A stretch of DNA of 64,000 nt from an uncultured Desulfovibrio sp. (GTDB lineage: Bacteria > Desulfobacterota > Desulfovibrionia > Desulfovibrionales > Desulfovibrionaceae), in NCBI RefSeq assembly GCF_944324505.1, contig NZ_CALUWO010000005.1, positions 114,281 through 178,280 on the forward strand. Reading direction: 5' to 3'. Positions 1-8,247 of the stretch are shown here, one piece after another. The notes under the pieces were generated by a model. It worked only from the letters and a program-made list of their open reading frames with translations, made no database searches and was not told the origin of the DNA. Position 1 is the stretch's first letter, and the number at the start of each line of letters is the position of its first letter. Made by a program: the position numbers and the translations under genes.

Positions 1-495
1 GCCGTCATGGTGGGGGATGATCTCATGTTCGGCGCCACGCCGGGCATACAGCAGCTCATCGAGGTGGCCCAGGCCGAAAAGATGCCGGTCATCGGGGTCA
101 TGGAAGTGCCGTGGGAAAAGGTGAGCCGCTACGGCATCATCCAGGGCGAGGAAGTGTCCCCCGGCGTGTACCGGGTCATGGACATGGTGGAAAAGCCCCG
201 GCGGGAGGATGCGCCGTCGCGCCTGGCCATTGTGGGGCGCTATGTGCTCACGCCCGATATCTTCGATTACCTTGCGCAGGTGAAGCCTGGTCACGGGGGC
301 GAGATTCAGCTGACCGATGCCCTCAGGATGCTGGCCCGGGAGCGCGGCATGATGGCCGTGCGCATGGCGGGCATGCGTTTTGATGCCGGCGACTGGTCAG
401 ATTATCTTTCGGCAAATATCTATTTTGCTCTGCAGGACGAGGACCTGCGCTACGACCTGCTGGAAAAGCTCCGGGCCTTTGTGCAGTTCCAGTAG
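1..495 (+). CDS. galU: UTP--glucose-1-phosphate uridylyltransferase, C-terminal part (5' end outside window)
   Basis: The reading frame is open from base 1, so the gene starts before the window and only the last 164 codons are seen. GalU makes UDP-glucose from UTP and glucose-1-phosphate in the cytoplasm for polysaccharide and lipopolysaccharide synthesis. The visible part opens with VGDDL, the metal/nucleotide-binding acidic motif of the nucleotidyltransferase fold. It continues with VEKP, a GRYVLTPDIF stretch, GEIQLTDA and an FDAGDW...LSANIYFAL segment, which are the usual GalU landmarks in the usual order. The stop at 493-495 lies 89 bases before priA on the same strand. I am confident of the family; the exact sugar specificity is inferred from these motifs. 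Confidence 0.88.
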   Translation, partial: AVMVGDDLMFGATPGIQQLIEVAQAEKMPVIGVMEVPWEKVSRYGIIQGEEVSPGVYRVMDMVEKPRREDAPSRLAIVGRYVLTPDIFDYLAQVKPGHGGEIQLTDALRMLARERGMMAVRMAGMRFDAGDWSDYLSANIYFALQDEDLRYDLLEKLRAFVQFQ

Positions 496-584
496 GCCGG
501 CGACTCTTTTTCTGACCTTGCCGACACTGACGGAGGGGCGTTCCCGTGCGGGGCGTCCCTCCGGTTTTTCCGTGATGCTGCCTC

Positions 585-2945
585 ATGTATGCTCTTGTTG
601 CTCTGCTTTCCCCGCCATACAGCCATCTGAGCTATCACTTGCCGGTCTTCTTTCCGGAGGATTTCTGGCGTCCGGGCCTGCGCGTGGCCGTACCGCTGGG
701 CCGTGGCCTGCGGGCCGGTGTGCTGCTGCAAACCACGGATCGTGCGCCCGAGGGCATACAGTGCAAGGATGTGGCCTGGCCGCTGGAACAGCAGCCCCTT
801 CTTGACGCCGATCTGCTGGCCCTGGCCCGGGAGCTGGCCGCCCGCCAGAGCCTGACGGCAGGCGCCGTGCTGGGCCATGTGCTGCCGCAGGGGCTGCGCG
901 CGGCCCAGGTGCGCTTGCGTCTGCTGGAAGGGGAGAACGGACAGCGGGGGCATACGCTGGACCTGCGGGCCATTGCCGGCGAGGAGCCGGCGCGGCAGGC
1001 CGTGCTGGCGGAGGCCCTGTGCGCGGGACGGGCACGGCTGCTGGCGCCGGGCATGGACGCCGCAGAGGGGGAACGCTGCCTGCTGCGCGTGGACCCGCCA
1101 TGGCCCGTGCGCCCGTCGGCATCGCGCCAGCTGGGTATTCTGGAATATCTGCACGAGCACGGGGCCGTGAACCGGCGCCAGCTGCTGCGGCAGCTGGGAA
1201 GCGGCACGGCAGCGGCCCTTGGTGTGCTGCTGCGGCAGGGTCTGGTTGGCCTGCAACGGGAGGACGGCGATGATGCGACGGATACGGCCCTGCTGCCCCC
1301 CGCGCCCCTGCCCTTTGCCCTGAATGCGGCACAGCAGGCCGTGCTGGAGGATCTGACGGCGGCCGTGGATGCCGGCGATCCGGCATCGCGCCTGCTTTTC
1401 GGCGTAACCGGCAGCGGCAAGACGGCCGTCTATCTGGAGCTGGCCCGGCACTGCCTGGCACAGGGCAGAAGCTGCCTGCTGCTGGCGCCGGAGGTGGCCC
1501 TGGCGCACAAGCTGCGGCGGGATGCCGCCTGCCTGCTGGGCACGGATGCTCCGGTGTATTTGTATCACGGGTATCAGGGGGCGTCCCGGCGTGAGCGTCT
1601 TTTTCGGGAACTGGCTGCCCGGGAGGACCCCTGCCTGGTGGTGGGAACACGTTCGGCCCTGTTCCTGCCCGTGCCGCACCTGGGCGCCATTGTGCTGGAC
1701 GAGGAGCACGACGCCTCCTTCAAGCAGGACGAAAGCCTGCCCTATCAGGCCAAGGAAGTGGCCTGGTTCCGGGCCGCTCGCGCCGGCGCTCTGCTGCTGC
1801 TGGGATCGGCCACGCCGGACATCAAGACCTTTTATGCCGTGGAGCAGGGGCAGCTGCCCATGCTGCGTCTGCCTGCCCGCATTGGCGGCCGCCCCCTGCC
1901 GCCGGTGGAACTGGTGGACATGGATCCGCAGGTCGCCGCGACGGCCACCGGGGGAGCCTCCCTGCTGGCGCCCCGCAGCGAGGCCCTGCTGCGTCAGGTG
2001 CTGGAGCGCGGCGAGCAGGCCGTGGTGCTGCTCAACCGGCGCGGCTATGCGCCGCTCATGTTCTGCCAGGACTGCCGGCAGACGCTCAAGTGCCCGCATT
2101 GCCAGATAGGGCTGACCTATCATAAGGGGCGGGAGCGGCTGGTCTGCCATTATTGCGGGTACAGCGTTCCCTTTCCGTCGCCCTGTCCTGTGTGCCGGGG
2201 CACCAGCTTTCTGCCGCTGGGCGAGGGCACTGAAAAACTCGCCGAACAGCTGTCCGTGCTGGCGGGCCAGCCCGTACTGCGCCTGGACAGGGACAGTACG
2301 CGCCGGCCGGGACGCATGGAGGAAATCCTTGCTGCCTTTGCCCGCCGGGAATCTCCCATTCTGGTGGGCACGCAGATGCTGTCCAAGGGACATCATTTTC
2401 CGGGGGTGACGCTGGCCGTGGTGGCGGACGGCGATCTGGGGCTCAATCTGCCGGATTACCGGGCTGCCGAGCGCACCTTTCAGCTGCTGGTGCAGTCGGC
2501 CGGACGTGCCGGCCGCGGCGAGCAGCCCGGTACGGTCCTCATCCAGACCCGGGACAGGACGCATTACTGCTGGCGCTATGTGCAGCAGGCGGACTATGAA
2601 GGCTTTTATGCGGAAGAGCTGGCTCGCCGCCGCCGCTACGGCTATCCGCCCTTTGTGCGGCTGGCGCTTGTGCGCCTGTCCTATGCCGTGGATGATCCCG
2701 GCGGGGCGGAGGCCCTGCAGGGAGCGGGGCAGCTGCTGCGCCAGGCTGCCCGGGAGGAAGGCGTGCGGCTGCTTGGTCCGGCGCCGGCGCCTCTGGCGCT
2801 GCTCAGGGGCCGCCGCCGCTTCCACTGCCTGCTGAAAGGGACGGACTGGCAATCCCTGCGGCAGCTCTTTCAGCGGCTTTGCCGGCAGAAGGGCGTGGAG
2901 CGGCTGCGTCCCTTCCTTGATCTTGACCCGGTAAACATGCTGTAA
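585..2945 (+). CDS. priA: Primosomal protein N' (replication restart helicase PriA)
   Basis: PriA is the 3'-5' DNA helicase that recognises stalled forks and reloads the replicative helicase. The 786-residue product has an N-terminal DNA-binding domain, a Walker A motif GVTGSGKT at residues 273-280 and a DEEHD Walker B/DEAH-type motif at 372-376. Eight zinc-binding cysteines follow at 494, 497, 503, 506, 521, 524, 534 and 537, a hallmark of PriA that separates it from other superfamily 2 helicases. Length is somewhat above the E. coli protein. The ATG at 585 has only a weak ribosome binding site, but the sequence after it (YALVALLSPPYSHLSYHLP) fits the usual N-terminus. It lies 89 bases behind galU and may share its transcript. 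Confidence 0.95.
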   Translation: MYALVALLSPPYSHLSYHLPVFFPEDFWRPGLRVAVPLGRGLRAGVLLQTTDRAPEGIQCKDVAWPLEQQPLLDADLLALARELAARQSLTAGAVLGHVLPQGLRAAQVRLRLLEGENGQRGHTLDLRAIAGEEPARQAVLAEALCAGRARLLAPGMDAAEGERCLLRVDPPWPVRPSASRQLGILEYLHEHGAVNRRQLLRQLGSGTAAALGVLLRQGLVGLQREDGDDATDTALLPPAPLPFALNAAQQAVLEDLTAAVDAGDPASRLLFGVTGSGKTAVYLELARHCLAQGRSCLLLAPEVALAHKLRRDAACLLGTDAPVYLYHGYQGASRRERLFRELAAREDPCLVVGTRSALFLPVPHLGAIVLDEEHDASFKQDESLPYQAKEVAWFRAARAGALLLLGSATPDIKTFYAVEQGQLPMLRLPARIGGRPLPPVELVDMDPQVAATATGGASLLAPRSEALLRQVLERGEQAVVLLNRRGYAPLMFCQDCRQTLKCPHCQIGLTYHKGRERLVCHYCGYSVPFPSPCPVCRGTSFLPLGEGTEKLAEQLSVLAGQPVLRLDRDSTRRPGRMEEILAAFARRESPILVGTQMLSKGHHFPGVTLAVVADGDLGLNLPDYRAAERTFQLLVQSAGRAGRGEQPGTVLIQTRDRTHYCWRYVQQADYEGFYAEELARRRRYGYPPFVRLALVRLSYAVDDPGGAEALQGAGQLLRQAAREEGVRLLGPAPAPLALLRGRRRFHCLLKGTDWQSLRQLFQRLCRQKGVERLRPFLDLDPVNML

Positions 2946-3110
2946 ACCGCCGGGTTCCGCTGGCAGCGGGCGGCGGCCGGGCGCGGCATGCGCAGGGCGC
3001 GGGCTGTGGCTTTCTTGAGAATGTCTAGACTTTTTCGTTGACAAAGGGGCTGCTTTGGGCAACCCTTGAGAGTCCCGCCGGATCGGCAAAATCTTTCCTG
3101 GAGGAATCCC

Positions 3111-3770
3111 ATGAAACGCATACTCGTTTCCCTGTTTCTGCTTGCCGTGCTTGCCATGCCGGGCATGGCCAAGGCTGAAGGCATGTACCTTGCCCCCAAA
3201 TTTCTCATGACCATTCAGGAAACCGGTACCGTTGAGCGCAGCAGCGCCCTGGCCGGTTCCGGCGCGGATGCCTATTCCCAGTTCACGCTGGGCGGCGCCC
3301 TGGCCGCCGGCTATGACTTCTGGCCCATGTATATGGTGCCCCTGCGCGTGGAACTGGAATTTGCCATGCGTGGCAATAACGAAACCAGCTGGGACGGTAA
3401 CCTTGGCTCCATCGAGGGCACCTGGAACCATTCCACCCTGTTTGCCAACCTCTATTTTGATATCCACAACGACACCGCCTTCACCCCTTGGATCGGCGCC
3501 GGTTTGGGCATGTCCTTCTCCTACGCCGGGTATGATGTGAAGCGTGGCAGCGACAAGTTCTCCATGGACGAGCGCTTCACCAACTTTGCCTGGAACGTGG
3601 GCGCCGGTGTGGCCTATAACGTGAACGAAAACTTTGCCATTGATGCCGGCTACCGCTATGTGGACCTCGGCTATAACGAAGTGAGCACCACGGTGGGCGG
3701 CAAGAACTACGAAGTGGGGACCCGTCCCTACAATCACGAGTTCATGCTCGGTCTGCGCTTCGGTTTCTAG
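3111..3770 (+). CDS. Outer-membrane beta-barrel protein (OmpA-like/opacity porin type)
   Basis: This 219-residue protein starts with a clear signal peptide (MKR, a hydrophobic core, then AKA before EG), which predicts cleavage after about residue 22. The rest alternates polar and hydrophobic residues as in an eight-stranded barrel. It has repeated aromatic turns such as WIGAGLGMSFSY and GYRYVDLGY, and ends in GLRFGF with the C-terminal phenylalanine recognised by the BAM complex. The start was set at 3111 because GGAGG sits just upstream; the frame could open earlier at 3066 without such a site. A TTGACA lies at 3038-3043 but no convincing -10 follows. It is a single-gene unit closed by a terminator. 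The ligand or role is unknown. Confidence 0.8.
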   Translation: MKRILVSLFLLAVLAMPGMAKAEGMYLAPKFLMTIQETGTVERSSALAGSGADAYSQFTLGGALAAGYDFWPMYMVPLRVELEFAMRGNNETSWDGNLGSIEGTWNHSTLFANLYFDIHNDTAFTPWIGAGLGMSFSYAGYDVKRGSDKFSMDERFTNFAWNVGAGVAYNVNENFAIDAGYRYVDLGYNEVSTTVGGKNYEVGTRPYNHEFMLGLRFGF

Positions 3771-3796
3771 ACGGGGCATTGCCTCCCAACGAGACA

Positions 3797-3828
3797 CGGG
3801 CCTGTTCCTCAGGGACAGGCCCGTTTTT
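3797..3828 (+). terminator. Intrinsic terminator after the outer-membrane protein gene
   Basis: CGGGCCTGT at 3797-3805 pairs with ACAGGCCCG ending at 3823, followed by TTTTT. It lies 27 bases after the stop of the outer-membrane protein gene. Confidence 0.85.
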
Positions 3829-3829
3829 G

Positions 3830-4598
3830 CGCCTGCCGGCTGCCGGCACGGTGTCCTGATGGCCGGCCGTCGGCGGACAGCCGTCCTTCGGCAAGTACTG
3901 CGGGCAGCGCAGCACGCCGTCCACCTGTCATCACAGGGAAAATAGCCATGACGGGACGTTTGGCGCCCTGCTGCGTGCTGTCGACGTGGAGGACGACAGG
4001 GTGGCAAAAGCGGCGTTTTCCCGGCGGAAGGCTATGTGCTGCGGATTCATGGCTGTGGATAAGTACTGTCTGTCATCCTTTTCTGCTGGTCGGCTGCCCC
4101 TGCCGGGCTGCTCCGGGGATCGAAGGCGAGGTGGGGTGCGTTCCCGGCAGCATGCCACAGACCTGACGTTCAGGAGGGAACTCCTGCCGAAAAAGCGCCG
4201 TGGGCGCGGCTGCCACGGGACGGGCGGCAGACGGCGGGGAACGGGAGCCGGCGGGAAAAAACTTTTTTTATCTCTTGACAGCCGCAGAGGTACGCGGGTA
4301 GTGCTTTTCCGGCTGGTGCAAGAAAAATCGAGATTTCCTACAAAAAACGAAGAAAAAAGAAGTGTGCTTTGTTGAAAAATATTTTCTTTTTGTTGAAAGT
4401 AGGCTATATCTCGTTTGTTTCATTGGATTTTTAATATTCACGGCATATTGGGAAACGGCATTAAGAAAATAATAACGGCAATAAAAATAATGGGTTAGCA
4501 TAATTTTTCCCCCTGGGGACAAAGAATTCCCCACATGCCGGAATATGCGCTTTTTCCCTTCATTGCCTTCAAAATGGCGGCTCGCCTATAAGGTTCGC
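3830..4598. other. Long intergenic region upstream of dnaA (possible origin-like or regulatory DNA)
   Basis: About 770 bases without a convincing gene. The first part is GC-rich with one perfect DnaA box at 4054-4062. The second part, about 4255-4515, is strikingly AT-rich for this genome, with runs such as AAAAAACTTTTTTTA and many A/T tracts, and then leads into dnaA. A DnaA box plus an AT-rich stretch beside dnaA is the make-up of a bacterial origin or an autoregulated dnaA promoter. I see only one perfect box, and dnaN, recF and gyrB do not follow dnaA here, so calling this oriC would go beyond the evidence. Confidence 0.45.
4054..4062 (-). promoter_or_regulatory. DnaA box
   Basis: TGTGGATAA on the plus strand is TTATCCACA on the minus strand, the exact consensus DnaA box. 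It is 537 bases upstream of the dnaA start, at the edge of an AT-rich stretch. A single perfect 9-mer can occur by chance, but its position is suggestive. Confidence 0.55.
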
Positions 4599-6017
4599 AT
4601 GCAGGAACAATGGCAGACTATTCGGGAATCTCTCAGAGATACGCTGGATCCGGGAACCTACAAGGTGTGGGTTTCCTCTCTTGCGGCGTCCATTGAGGGA
4701 ACGCACCTGTGCCTGACCACGGCTACGCCCTATGCCGCCAACTGGCTGCGTAGTCGTCTGGCCGGGCAGATACGCGAAGCAGCCGCCCCCGTGCTGGGGT
4801 GTGATGCCTCTGCGCTGGTGCTTGAATTCCGTTCTGCCAGCACGTCCGGCACACTGGCCGCGCCGTCACCGTCCGCCGCGCCCGTGGCTCCGGCGGAAAA
4901 GGCGCCTGCCGCTTCCGCGCCGTCGCCGGGGGCTGCCATGCAGCAGGGGGTCTTGCCCATGCCGCTGGCTCCCATGCCCAGGATGCGCCCCCGCTTCCGT
5001 TTCAACTTTGATGACTTTGTGGTGGGCAGCAGCAACGAAATGGCCGTGGCCGCTGCCCGTGATGTCTGTCGGGATGACGGCTTTGTGGAAACGCTCTTTG
5101 TGAGTTCCGCTTCCGGCATGGGCAAGACGCACCTGGCCCAGGCCGTGGGCCAGACCCTGCAACAGGCAGGGGAGGGCGCTCATGTGGCCTATCTGACGGC
5201 CGAGGAGTTGACCTCCCGTTTTGTGCAGGCAGTGCGCAGCCACGATGTGGAGACCTTCAAGGAGCAGATGCGGCAGTGGGATGTGCTGCTGCTGGAGGAC
5301 ATCCATTTCCTGCAGGGCAAGGACAAATTTCAGGAAATGGTGCTCAATCTGGTCAAGAGCCTGCAAAACCGCGGCGGGCGCGCGGTGTTCACCAGCACCT
5401 TCAGTCCGCGCGAGCTGGTCAAGCTGGACAGTCAGCTGGCCTCCTACTTTGCCTCGGGCATTCTTGCGCCCATGGAGCGGCCCACGCTGGACATGCGGCG
5501 GGAAATTCTGGAGCGCAAGGCCAGCCTGCATCAGGTCATTCTGCCCGATGAGGTGAGCGAACTGCTGGCCGGACGCCTGGCTGGCGACATCCGCCAGCTG
5601 GAATCCTGCCTCAATACGCTGGTCTACAAGGCCCGCCTGCTGCGGCGGCAGATCAGCCCCGAAATGGCGCTGGAAGTCTTGCAGCAGTATGTCAGCGCGG
5701 ATTGCGGCAGCCCGGACTGGGACAGCATTGTGAAGCTGGTCTGCAAGACCTTTGGCCTGAGCACCCGTCAGCTGGAATCCCGGTCGCGCCGCCGGGAATG
5801 CGTCATGGGGCGCAATACCATTTTTTATCTGGCCCGCAAGCATACGGACATGTCCCTTGCGGAAATCGGCGAGCGCTTCAACCGGCGGCATTCGTCGGTC
5901 ATCAAGGGCATTACCTCGCTGGAGCGGGAGCTGGCCCGGGAAAGCAGCATGGGCCGGCAGATTGCCCGGGCAGTGAGCCTCATCGAGCGCAATGCCGGCC
6001 TTGGGTGCCCGCTGTAG
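4599..6017 (+). CDS. dnaA: Chromosomal replication initiator protein DnaA
   Basis: DnaA binds DnaA boxes, melts the origin and loads the replicative helicase. The start at 4599 gives 472 residues beginning MQEQWQTIRESL, a normal domain I; the frame is open upstream to 4545. Domain II is Ala/Pro-rich (about residues 80-125). Domain III has the P-loop SASGMGKT at 170-177, where the first position is Ser instead of the usual Gly, and Walker B LLLED at 230-234. Domain IV carries the helix-turn-helix with NRRHSSVIKGI at 428-438, where E. coli has the GRDHTT signature. It is not followed by dnaN or gyrB, so this may be a second dnaA copy or a rearranged locus. A bidirectional terminator follows. 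Confidence 0.93.
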   Translation: MQEQWQTIRESLRDTLDPGTYKVWVSSLAASIEGTHLCLTTATPYAANWLRSRLAGQIREAAAPVLGCDASALVLEFRSASTSGTLAAPSPSAAPVAPAEKAPAASAPSPGAAMQQGVLPMPLAPMPRMRPRFRFNFDDFVVGSSNEMAVAAARDVCRDDGFVETLFVSSASGMGKTHLAQAVGQTLQQAGEGAHVAYLTAEELTSRFVQAVRSHDVETFKEQMRQWDVLLLEDIHFLQGKDKFQEMVLNLVKSLQNRGGRAVFTSTFSPRELVKLDSQLASYFASGILAPMERPTLDMRREILERKASLHQVILPDEVSELLAGRLAGDIRQLESCLNTLVYKARLLRRQISPEMALEVLQQYVSADCGSPDWDSIVKLVCKTFGLSTRQLESRSRRRECVMGRNTIFYLARKHTDMSLAEIGERFNRRHSSVIKGITSLERELARESSMGRQIARAVSLIERNAGLGCPL

Positions 6018-6057
6018 GACACAGCGGCGCCTGCCGTCAGGCATTTGACAGAAAAGC

Positions 6058-6090
6058 AAAAACGGCATCCCGTGCGGGCATGCCGTTTTT
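6058..6090. terminator. Bidirectional intrinsic terminator between dnaA and the convergent small Cys-rich gene
   Basis: AAAAACGGCAT at 6058-6068 pairs with ATGCCGTTTTT at 6080-6090, giving a T-run on both strands. It serves dnaA on plus and the fur/small-protein unit on minus. Confidence 0.88.
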
Positions 6091-6151
6091 CTTTTTTTAC
6101 AGGGTCAGGACGAGCGGCTCGCGGGAGCCGGCGCAGCAGGTGCGGGGCGGG

Positions 6152-6355
6152 TCAGCGGCGGCTCTGCGGCTGGCAGTGGGAGCAGGCAGATGCCTGTCCC
6201 GGCGTGTGCATGGCGGCCGGTGCCTGACGGGAGGCGCAGCCTGAGCAGCCGCACGAGCATCCTCCCCCCGGGCGGCGGCGGACAGCCCGATAGAGTCTGT
6301 TTCCCATGTAGAGCACGGCCAGCAGCACAATGGCAGCGATGAGGACGGTTTCCAT
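6152..6355 (-). CDS. FeoB-associated-type Cys-rich small membrane protein
   Basis: A 67-residue protein with one N-terminal membrane helix (about residues 4-19, TVLIAAIVLLAVLYMG), a basic RRRP stop-transfer, then a Cys-rich tail with CSCGCSGC and a later CSHC. This architecture matches the FeoB-associated Cys-rich membrane protein family, small proteins usually found at the end of feoAB ferrous-iron uptake operons. No feoA or feoB is present here. The gene lies 49 bases downstream of fur on the same strand, with GGAGCC as ribosome binding site. Likely iron-linked by family and neighbour; the molecular role is unknown. Confidence 0.72.
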   Translation of the reverse strand: METVLIAAIVLLAVLYMGNRLYRAVRRRPGGGCSCGCSGCASRQAPAAMHTPGQASACSHCQPQSRR

Positions 6356-6404
6356 GACAAGGCTCCTTTGTTGAAAAAGAGCCTGCCTTTTTTGAAAATG
6401 AAAG

Positions 6405-6875
6405 TCAATGGCTGTTTATGTCCGCTGCGTCATGCGCCTTCCGGGCATGGCAGTCGGCGCAGATGCCGTAGAGATTGTGTGAATGTCCCCGCAGCAGGAA
6501 GTTGTGCTTGCGGGCAATGTCGCGCTGGATCTTTTCGATGCGCGGATCAAAGACCTCGATGACCTTGCCGCAGGAAATGCAGATCATGTGGTCGTGGTGG
6601 TTGTCGGACGAGGCCACTTCATACCGGGCCAGGCCGTCGCTGAAATGTATTTCCGTGGCCAGGCCGGCCTCGCAGAGCAGCTTGAGCGTGCGGTAGACGG
6701 TGGTCTGCCCGATGCTCGGATCTGCCTCCTGCACATGCTGATAGAATTCTTCCAGGGTATGATGCCCGCGGAAGCGGAAGAACACCTCGGCGATGGTGCG
6801 GCGCTGGGCCGTGGCATTCATGCCCTTGCGGGTGATGAATTCCTGAAACGCGGCGTGAAAATCTGCATTGTCCAT
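6405..6875 (-). CDS. fur: Fur-family metal-responsive transcriptional repressor
   Basis: Fur-family regulators bind DNA as metal-loaded dimers and repress metal uptake or peroxide genes. The 156-residue product has the winged-helix segment TTVYRTLKLL at 58-67, the metal-binding HHDH at 93-96, and two zinc CxxC pairs (C99/C102 and C139/C142). These make it a full-length, intact family member. The start at 6875 was chosen over upstream possibilities because GGAGG precedes it and MDNADF begins the conserved domain. Sequence alone does not separate Fur from PerR, but the next gene, an iron-associated small protein, favours an iron role. The gene symbol is therefore tentative. Confidence 0.82.
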   Translation of the reverse strand: MDNADFHAAFQEFITRKGMNATAQRRTIAEVFFRFRGHHTLEEFYQHVQEADPSIGQTTVYRTLKLLCEAGLATEIHFSDGLARYEVASSDNHHDHMICISCGKVIEVFDPRIEKIQRDIARKHNFLLRGHSHNLYGICADCHARKAHDAADINSH

Positions 6876-6993
6876 TACCTGCCTCCCTGATTGCGTGTGT
6901 AGCATGGGCGCTGCATTCTGCCAAGGGTCCGAAAGGGGGGCGCCCTTGACGGCGCACGGGCAGGCGGCTAGAAGCCACTGCCAGGAGGATGTC

Positions 6994-7920
6994 ATGGTTC
7001 TTTCACGGCGCACGGGCATACTGCTTAATCTGTTCCTGCTCTACATTTCCTGGGGGTCCACCTATATCTGCCTGAAATTCTGCATGCATGCGGCCGGTCC
7101 CTTTACGGTATGCGGTGCGCGCATGCTGGCCGGGGGCCTGCTGCTGAGCCTGCTGCTTCTGCTGCGCGGCCGCTGGCAGCGCCCCACATGGCACGATATG
7201 GGTCATGCCGCCTGGCTGGCCCTGTTCATGGTGCTCATGGCCAGCGGGCTGCTGGCCAAGGGGCAGGAGAGCATACCGTCCTCCATGGCGGCCATCGTTT
7301 CCGCCTCCACCCCCATCACCATGCTGGTGGCCGGCTGGCTGCTTGCCGGGGAGCCACGGCCCACGCGCCGGCAGTGCTGCGGCCTGCTGGGCGGCGGCAC
7401 GGGCCTGCTGCTGCTGACCCTGGGACGACAGGATGCGCAGGGTGCACTGGAGGCGGCAGCAGGGCAGTTTTCCCTTGTGGGCATGCTCTGGGTTCTTGCG
7501 GGCACGCTGGGCTGGGTGACGGGGACGCTCATTTCCCGCCGGGTGCGCTACCGTTCCGCCCTGGGGGGCACCCAGTCCTGTGCCCTGCTGCTCATGCTGG
7601 GCGGGCTGGAATCGCTGCTGGCGGCAGCGCTGAGCGGAGAGGGGGCATCCCTGCATCTTCAGGATATCGGCTGGCAGGTGTCACTGGCCTTTGCCTGGAT
7701 GGTGGTGGGCGGCTCCATCATTGCCTATTATTCCTATTTCTGGCTGCTGGCCCATGCCTCCATTGCCACGGCCGTTTCCTATGAATACGTCATTCCTGTC
7801 ATCGGCGTGCTGCTGGGCTGGTGGCTGGGCGGAGAAAGCCTGAATCTGCGGATCATCCTGTCCTGCGTGCTCATTGTGGGATCGGTATTCTTTGTCATCC
7901 AGGGACGGCACAGCTCCTAG
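6994..7920 (+). CDS. EamA/DMT-superfamily inner-membrane transporter
   Basis: A 308-residue, very hydrophobic protein with about ten membrane helices arranged as two EamA repeats. The N-terminal NLFLLYISWGSTYICLKF is the typical first helix of the RhaT/EamA-type drug and metabolite exporters. The second repeat carries the ASIATAVSYEYVIPVIGVLLGWWLGGE segment common near the end of these proteins. The start at 6994 has AGGAGG upstream; the frame is open back to 6868 without a site. Diverges from fur with 118 bases between starts. Substrate cannot be read from sequence; amino acids or metabolites are the usual cargo. Confidence 0.82.
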   Translation: MVLSRRTGILLNLFLLYISWGSTYICLKFCMHAAGPFTVCGARMLAGGLLLSLLLLLRGRWQRPTWHDMGHAAWLALFMVLMASGLLAKGQESIPSSMAAIVSASTPITMLVAGWLLAGEPRPTRRQCCGLLGGGTGLLLLTLGRQDAQGALEAAAGQFSLVGMLWVLAGTLGWVTGTLISRRVRYRSALGGTQSCALLLMLGGLESLLAAALSGEGASLHLQDIGWQVSLAFAWMVVGGSIIAYYSYFWLLAHASIATAVSYEYVIPVIGVLLGWWLGGESLNLRIILSCVLIVGSVFFVIQGRHSS

Positions 7921-8190
7921 ACCTGTGTGCACGGCATGCGGCTGCCGGGGAAACCGTGCTCGTGCCTGGGGCGTTTTTTGTCCTGTGGTGCTGCATGCTT
8001 TCCCGGGCATACGTTTCGGGAACCCACTGCCGCGGCCCGGTGTGCATCGTTTTTTCCGGCAGGTGCCTGCCGGGGCGCTGCCCGGGGACGGCGGCGTGTC
8101 TGTGGCCCGGGCTGTGGCATGCACGCTGCCAGGGCGCGTGCCCCGCGCCAGGTGGAGCGGCAGGCGCCCTGTTGCCTGCCTGGCGCAGCA
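7921..8190. other. Intergenic stretch between the EamA transporter and the thiC terminator
   Basis: About 270 GC-rich bases between convergent genes. I see no credible coding frame, RNA gene or repeat in it. Confidence 0.5.
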
Positions 8191-8223
8191 AAGAAAAAGG
8201 CCGCCCGGCATTGCCGGACGGCC
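8191..8223 (-). terminator. Intrinsic terminator of thiC
   Basis: GGCCG-C-CCGGC and GCCGG-A-CGGCC around a short loop at 8199-8223, with an A-rich run AAAGAAAAA on the left that becomes the U-tract of the minus-strand thiC transcript. It lies 24 bases after the thiC stop. Confidence 0.8.
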
Positions 8224-8247
8224 CTGTTTTCAGGAGAGCACGGACAG

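Noticed and set aside
450..4007. A 1185-codon open frame on the minus strand across priA and the outer-membrane gene
   Set aside because: It is a GC-rich shadow of real plus-strand genes; the translation is low-complexity (His/Gln/Arg/Gly-rich) and has no domain.
4268..4534. An 88-codon minus-strand frame in the dnaA upstream region
   Set aside because: It lies in AT-rich regulatory DNA and lacks a start signal or domain.
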